DNA from: Burkholderiales bacterium
Lineage (GTDB): Bacteria > Pseudomonadota > Gammaproteobacteria > Burkholderiales > Burkholderiaceae
Assembly (NCBI GenBank): GCA_947372535.1
Contig: CANBUA010000093.1
Location: forward strand, 1 to 15,397
Direction: 5' to 3'
Length of the DNA stretch: 15,397 nucleotides
Below are positions 14,201-15,397 of the stretch, in pieces. A program made the translations under genes and the position numbers. Within the stretch, counting starts at the first letter, position 1; every line of letters begins with the position of its first letter. The notes under the pieces are model-generated. The model ran no database searches. It was given only the letters and a program-made list of their open reading frames with translations, and was not told the DNA's origin.

Positions 14201-15397
14201 TCGGCACGCCGGTGTTCACCGATGGTGTGACCTTCAACCCGGCCGACGGCACGATCACGGTGCCGGCCGGTGTGACGCACTTCAGCGTCACGGTCCCGAC
14301 GACCCAAGATCCAACGCACGAGTCCAACGAGACGGTGCCGCTGGCCATCGGTGGCGTGACCGCCACGGGCACGATCATCGATGACGACGCCACGCCGACC
14401 ATCCAGTCGGTGGAACCTGGCCAGCCTGGCCCGGACGGCAACAGCGTGACCGAAGGCAGCCCGCTGGTCTACAACGTCAACCTGAGCAATCCGTCAGACA
14501 AGCCGTTGACGTTCGCGTTCAAGCTGGGTGGCGGCACGGCATCGCCAGACGACATCGGCACGCCGACCTTCACGGATGGCGTGACCTTCAACCCGGTGGA
14601 TGGCACGATCACCGTGCCCGCTGGTGTGACGCACTTCAGCGTCACGGTGCCAACCACGCAAGACACGACGCAGGAATCGAATGAGACGGTGCCCGTGACC
14701 ATTGGCGGCGTGACCGCCACGGGCACGATCGTCGATGACGACGGTAAGCCAGCGATCACGGGCATCGAGCCTGGCCAGCCGGGGGCAGGTGACGACAAGG
14801 TGCCTGAAGGCACCGATCTGACCTACAACGTCACCCTGAGCAATTCCTCGGACAGCCCCGTCACCTATGCGTTCAAGCTGGGTGGCGGCACGGCATCGCC
14901 AGACGACATCGGCACGCCGACCTTCACGGACGGTGTGACCTTCAACCCGGCTGACGGCACGATCACGGTGCCGGCTGGTGTGACGCACTTCAGCGTCACG
15001 GTCCCGACGACCCAAGATACGACCCACGAGTCCAATGAGACCGTGCCACTGACCATCGGCGGCGTGACCGCCACCGGCACGATCGTCGATGACGATGCCA
15101 CCCCGACCATCAAGTCCGTTGAACCTGGCCAGCCTGGCCCGGGTGACGACAGCGTGACCGAAGGCAGCCCGCTGGTCTACAACGTCAACCTGTCCAACCC
15201 GTCGGACAAGCCGCTGACATTCGCCTTCAAGGTGGGTGGCGGCACGGCATCGCCAGACGACGTCGGTACACCGACCTTCACGGACGGTGTGACCTTCAAC
15301 TCCGTGGATGGCACGATCACCGTGCCCGCCGGTGTGACGCATTTCAGCGTCACGGTCCCGACGACGCAAGATGCGACCCAGGAATCGAACGAGACGG
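8215..15397 (+). CDS. giant LapA-like surface adhesin with Ig-like repeats (partial, 3' end outside window)
   Basis: The frame is open from the ATG at 8215 to the window edge: at least 2394 codons without a stop. GAGAAGGA (8197-8204) is the ribosome site. Residues 3 to about 60 (SAGKVTAIWGQAFLKL, then KVGDKLHGGEQVITSQDG) match a LapA-type retention module, the N-terminal plug that holds a type I-secreted adhesin in the outer-membrane pore. PAAG at 80-83 could be the release-protease site. A charged linker (about 97-148) leads to two Calx-beta-like domains (about 149-257 and 273-385; NEGAG..., DGTAKAGSDY, YEGSESF / YEGNETF), a divergent larger domain (about 403-535), then sixteen tandem Ig-like repeats from residue 536. 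There is no N-terminal Sec signal, as expected for type I secretion. The visible protein is acidic, has no cysteine that I could find and few arginines; DDD at repeat junctions suggests calcium-stiffened linkers. The C-terminal RTX/secretion region, transporter genes and any LapD/LapG pair lie outside the window. Confidence 0.92.
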   Translation, partial: MPTLAMSAGKVTAIWGQAFLKLPSGKLQPLKVGDKLHGGEQVITSQDGLVEISPAKGPRLLAKHEEPVKPLNDQELDIVPAAGSGGANGGMLPGMRVDRVKESLGQLGFNFDDARDGFRTERHEGLANKEEGLQKAPPASIPEPPIQESVASIAASTIVNEGAGKVNFTISLDHPSTQPVTVSYSTVDGTAKAGSDYEAHAGTVTFQPGETKVTVSVAIQNDHTYEGSESFVVQIDGAKGAAVSTSGNAVVATIHDDGTGSVPAGVALDDDRPHVIVSGPADVNEGAGTVTFTVTLQDHDGVPVKSDFPVTVDYTTHDGSAKSGSDFEGLTGQLTFAPGETTKLITVNLISDPTYEGNETFGLTLGNVVNAVLDVATADTVIKDDGTGSLPDGLTDKQDDRPAVVIIGESAVEGSPVGFTVQLSHASTQTIKVALALEPGTNLVDTPENESATPGVDTADKLEILGQDGQWHVLNSDQITFDPGQTEVQLRLATIDDGMPEPVEFVKLQATVVEGVTLNDRQANEVAISDSVKDVPHVVGITTPQGDEVKEGDALVFTVDLSRATTEPTILTFNLGGGTASANDVAEPAFSDGVVLNGNGTITVPAGVTNFSVLVPTTDDADIEPTETVPLTVDGVTVEGKIIDDDLPSTIQSIEPTAGGDRVIEGNTLDFTVTLSAPSDKAQVFPFETGGGTASPDDIGQPVFSDGVVLNQDGTITVPAGVTSFSVRIPTTQDTRDEADETLPVSIGGVSATGTILNDDTPPIVAQVDAGKLVSSDSKVPEGTPLVYTVSLDKASGSDTVLAFKLGGGTASANDVGAPEFNNGVTLNPDGTITVPAGVTSFTVTVPTKVDSTFEPDETLPLTVGGVTALGTITNDDPAPTIKSVDMSKLGSLGEVIDTHAVQEGSPLIYKVSLSNPSDLPTTFAFKLGGGTADANDIGAPVFSNGVVLHDDGTITVPAGVTNFTVTVPTTQDTTLESDETVPLTVGDVSTTGTILNDDIPPTIHSVEPGQPGAGGDSVTEGSPLVYNVSLSNASDKPETFAFKLGSGTAGDEDIGTPVFSDGVTLNLADGTITVPAGVTHFTVTVPTTQDTTEEPTETVPLTIGDVTATANIVDDDGKPAIASIDLGAAGDKVPEGTDLVYHVTLSNPSDHDVSYALNLGGGSASADDVHAPTFSDGVTFNAADGTITVPAGVTSFSVTVPTEQDLTAESDETLPLTIGGVTATGTIVDDDATPTIQSVEPGKPGAADDSVTEGSPLIYNVNLSNPSDKPLTFDFHVGGGTAAKDDIGTPVFSDGVVFNPVDGTITVPAGVTHFTVTVPTTPDTTQESSETVPLTIGGVTATGTITDDDAAPTIKSVEPGQPGTGDDSVLEGSPLVYNVNLSNPSDKPLTFDFHVGGGTAGADDIGTPVFTDGVTFNPTDGTITVPAGVTHFSVTVPTTQDTTQESSETVPLTVGGVTATGTIADDDGKPTITGIEPGDLVAVDDKVVEGTPLTYNISLSNPSDSPVTYTFKLGGGTAAADDFEAPTFSNGVTFNPADGTITVPAGVTTFAVTVPTTPDTTHESNESVPLTIDGVTATGTILDDDATPTIKSVEPGQAGPDGDSVTEGSPLVYNVDLSNPSDKPVTFAFKLGGGTAGADDIGPPTFTDGVTFNPVDGTITVPAGVTHFSVTVPTTPDTTHESNETVPVTIGGVTATGTIVDDDPTPTIHSVEPGLPGANGDAVQEGNALTYTVNLSNAADKPVTFAISLGGGTASVDDYGTPTFSDGVTYNPTDGTITVPSGVSHFTVTNPTTQDTTQESNETVPLTIGGVAATGTIIDDDPKPTIDSIEPGRPGAADDAVPEGTDLVYVVSLSNPSDKPVTYAFKLGGGTASADDFSAPTFSDGVTFNSADGTITVPAGVTHFSVTVPTTQDTTDESNETVPLTIGGVSATGTIVDDDAAPTIQSVEPGQVGPDGDSVTEGSPLVYNVELSNPSDKPVTFAFKLGGGTAGADDIGTPVFTDGVTFNPADGTITVPAGVTHFSVTVPTTQDPTHESNETVPLAIGGVTATGTIIDDDATPTIQSVEPGQPGPDGNSVTEGSPLVYNVNLSNPSDKPLTFAFKLGGGTASPDDIGTPTFTDGVTFNPVDGTITVPAGVTHFSVTVPTTQDTTQESNETVPVTIGGVTATGTIVDDDGKPAITGIEPGQPGAGDDKVPEGTDLTYNVTLSNSSDSPVTYAFKLGGGTASPDDIGTPTFTDGVTFNPADGTITVPAGVTHFSVTVPTTQDTTHESNETVPLTIGGVTATGTIVDDDATPTIKSVEPGQPGPGDDSVTEGSPLVYNVNLSNPSDKPLTFAFKVGGGTASPDDVGTPTFTDGVTFNSVDGTITVPAGVTHFSVTVPTTQDATQESNET
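8452..8463 (+). other. putative LapG-type cleavage site (PAAG) after the retention module
   Basis: Codons for P80-A81-A82-G83 of the adhesin encode PAAG, which fits the [T/A/P]AAG motif cut by LapG-family periplasmic cysteine proteases between the two alanines. It sits where such sites are expected, just after the compact retention module and before the glycine-rich linker GSGGANGG. In LapA systems cleavage here frees the adhesin from the cell surface under c-di-GMP control through LapD. The matching lapG/lapD genes are not in this window, so the assignment rests on motif and position only. Confidence 0.55.
9820..15397 (+). repeat. tandem array of 16 Ig-like (LapA-type) repeats within the adhesin gene
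   Basis: Repeat units, counted from the proline of the P-T-I-x-S-V motif, start at 9820, 10159, 10501, 10852, 11218, 11572, 11917, 12271, 12625, 12979, 13333, 13687, 14041, 14395, 14749 and 15103; the last is cut by the window edge. Spacing is irregular at first (339, 342, 351, 366, 354, 345 bp) and then exactly 354 bp (118 residues) for every later unit. Each unit runs PTIxSVEPG, DSVTEGSPLVYNVNLSNPSD, FKLGGGTA, DGTITVPAGVTHFSVTVPT, ESNETVPLTIGGVTATGTI and ends in DDD plus two residues. This matches the Ig-like repeats of LapA-family adhesins, which form a long extended stalk. DNA identity rises toward the 3' side: 14515-14576 and 14869-14930 are identical over 62 bases. Confidence 0.95.
11572..15397 (+). 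repeat. higher-order three-unit (1062 bp) repeat inside the array
   Basis: Units starting at 11572, 12625, 13687 and 14749 share features the others lack: a preceding GK or PK after the junction aspartates, DKVPEGTDL (or a near variant) instead of DSVTEGSPL, and VTY or VSY instead of LTF or VTF before the GGG loop. They recur every third unit, at 1053, 1062 and 1062 bp. The unit at 10501 (SKVPEGTPLVY) fits the same phase. Units at 12979 and 14041, three apart, share an exact 50-base run (13066-13115 and 14128-14177). This indicates growth by duplication of three-unit blocks, with later neighbour-to-neighbour homogenisation in the second half of the units. Confidence 0.75.

Noticed and set aside
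10249..14319. A 1356-codon open frame on the minus strand across the adhesin repeats.
   Set aside because: It is antisense to the repeat array, and a stop-free phase in one 354-bp unit is stop-free in every copy. The translation is Arg/Gly/His/Val-rich with no recognisable fold, typical of the shadow of a GC-rich gene.
9820..15397. Regularly spaced repeats that might suggest CRISPR or a DNA-level satellite.
   Set aside because: The period is 354 bp, in frame, and encodes conserved Ig-like domains; there are no short direct repeats separated by unique spacers.
1..15397. tRNA or rRNA genes, insertion sequences, integrases, or CRISPR arrays.
   Set aside because: Reading both strands, I saw no transposase-like protein, no cloverleaf or rRNA-like segment, and no terminal repeats with target duplications.

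Overview
The window is GC-rich and looks like chromosome from a betaproteobacterium, most likely in the order Burkholderiales. That placement is inferred from the gene content (an urtABCDE urea transporter, a short cytoplasmic FKBP, a DUF1841-type protein) and from protein wording typical of that group; no rRNA or other marker is present to fix the genus. Coding density is high and no gene-free stretch exceeds 180 bases.

Layout. Positions 1-1161, minus strand: a SAM-binding spermidine-synthase-like protein followed by a NUDIX hydrolase that runs off the left edge. Positions 1162-1339: a divergent control region with a perfect 18-bp palindrome, an overlapping 10-bp inverted repeat and a weak sigma-54-like element. 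Positions 1340-7122, plus strand: the complete urea ABC transporter operon urtA (binding protein), urtB and urtC (permeases), urtD and urtE (ATPases). A strong intrinsic-terminator-like hairpin lies between urtA and urtB. urtC/urtD overlap by 4 bases and urtD/urtE are 3 bases apart. No urease genes follow within the window. Positions 7240-8049: an FKBP-type prolyl isomerase and a DUF1841-like protein of unknown function.

Positions 8215-15397, plus strand: the 5' part of a giant surface-adhesin gene, open for at least 2394 codons and continuing past the right edge. It starts with a LapA-type retention module, a PAAG tetrapeptide that fits a LapG-type periplasmic protease site, a linker, three diverse Calx-beta/Ig-like domains, and then at least 16 tandem Ig-like repeats. 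The last ten repeats are spaced at exactly 354 bp (118 residues), and the array carries a higher-order period of three units (1062 bp). The frame is uninterrupted and I saw no cysteine in the visible protein.

How it fits together. The transporter imports urea as a nitrogen source. The adhesin would be secreted by a type I system (not in the window), held at the cell surface by its N-terminus, and released by proteolysis, as in the LapA/LapD/LapG biofilm system. I see no functional link between the two blocks beyond adjacency. The parts most worth following are the repeat-array architecture, the putative release site, and the control elements around urtA. I found no convincing sign of a wholly new system.
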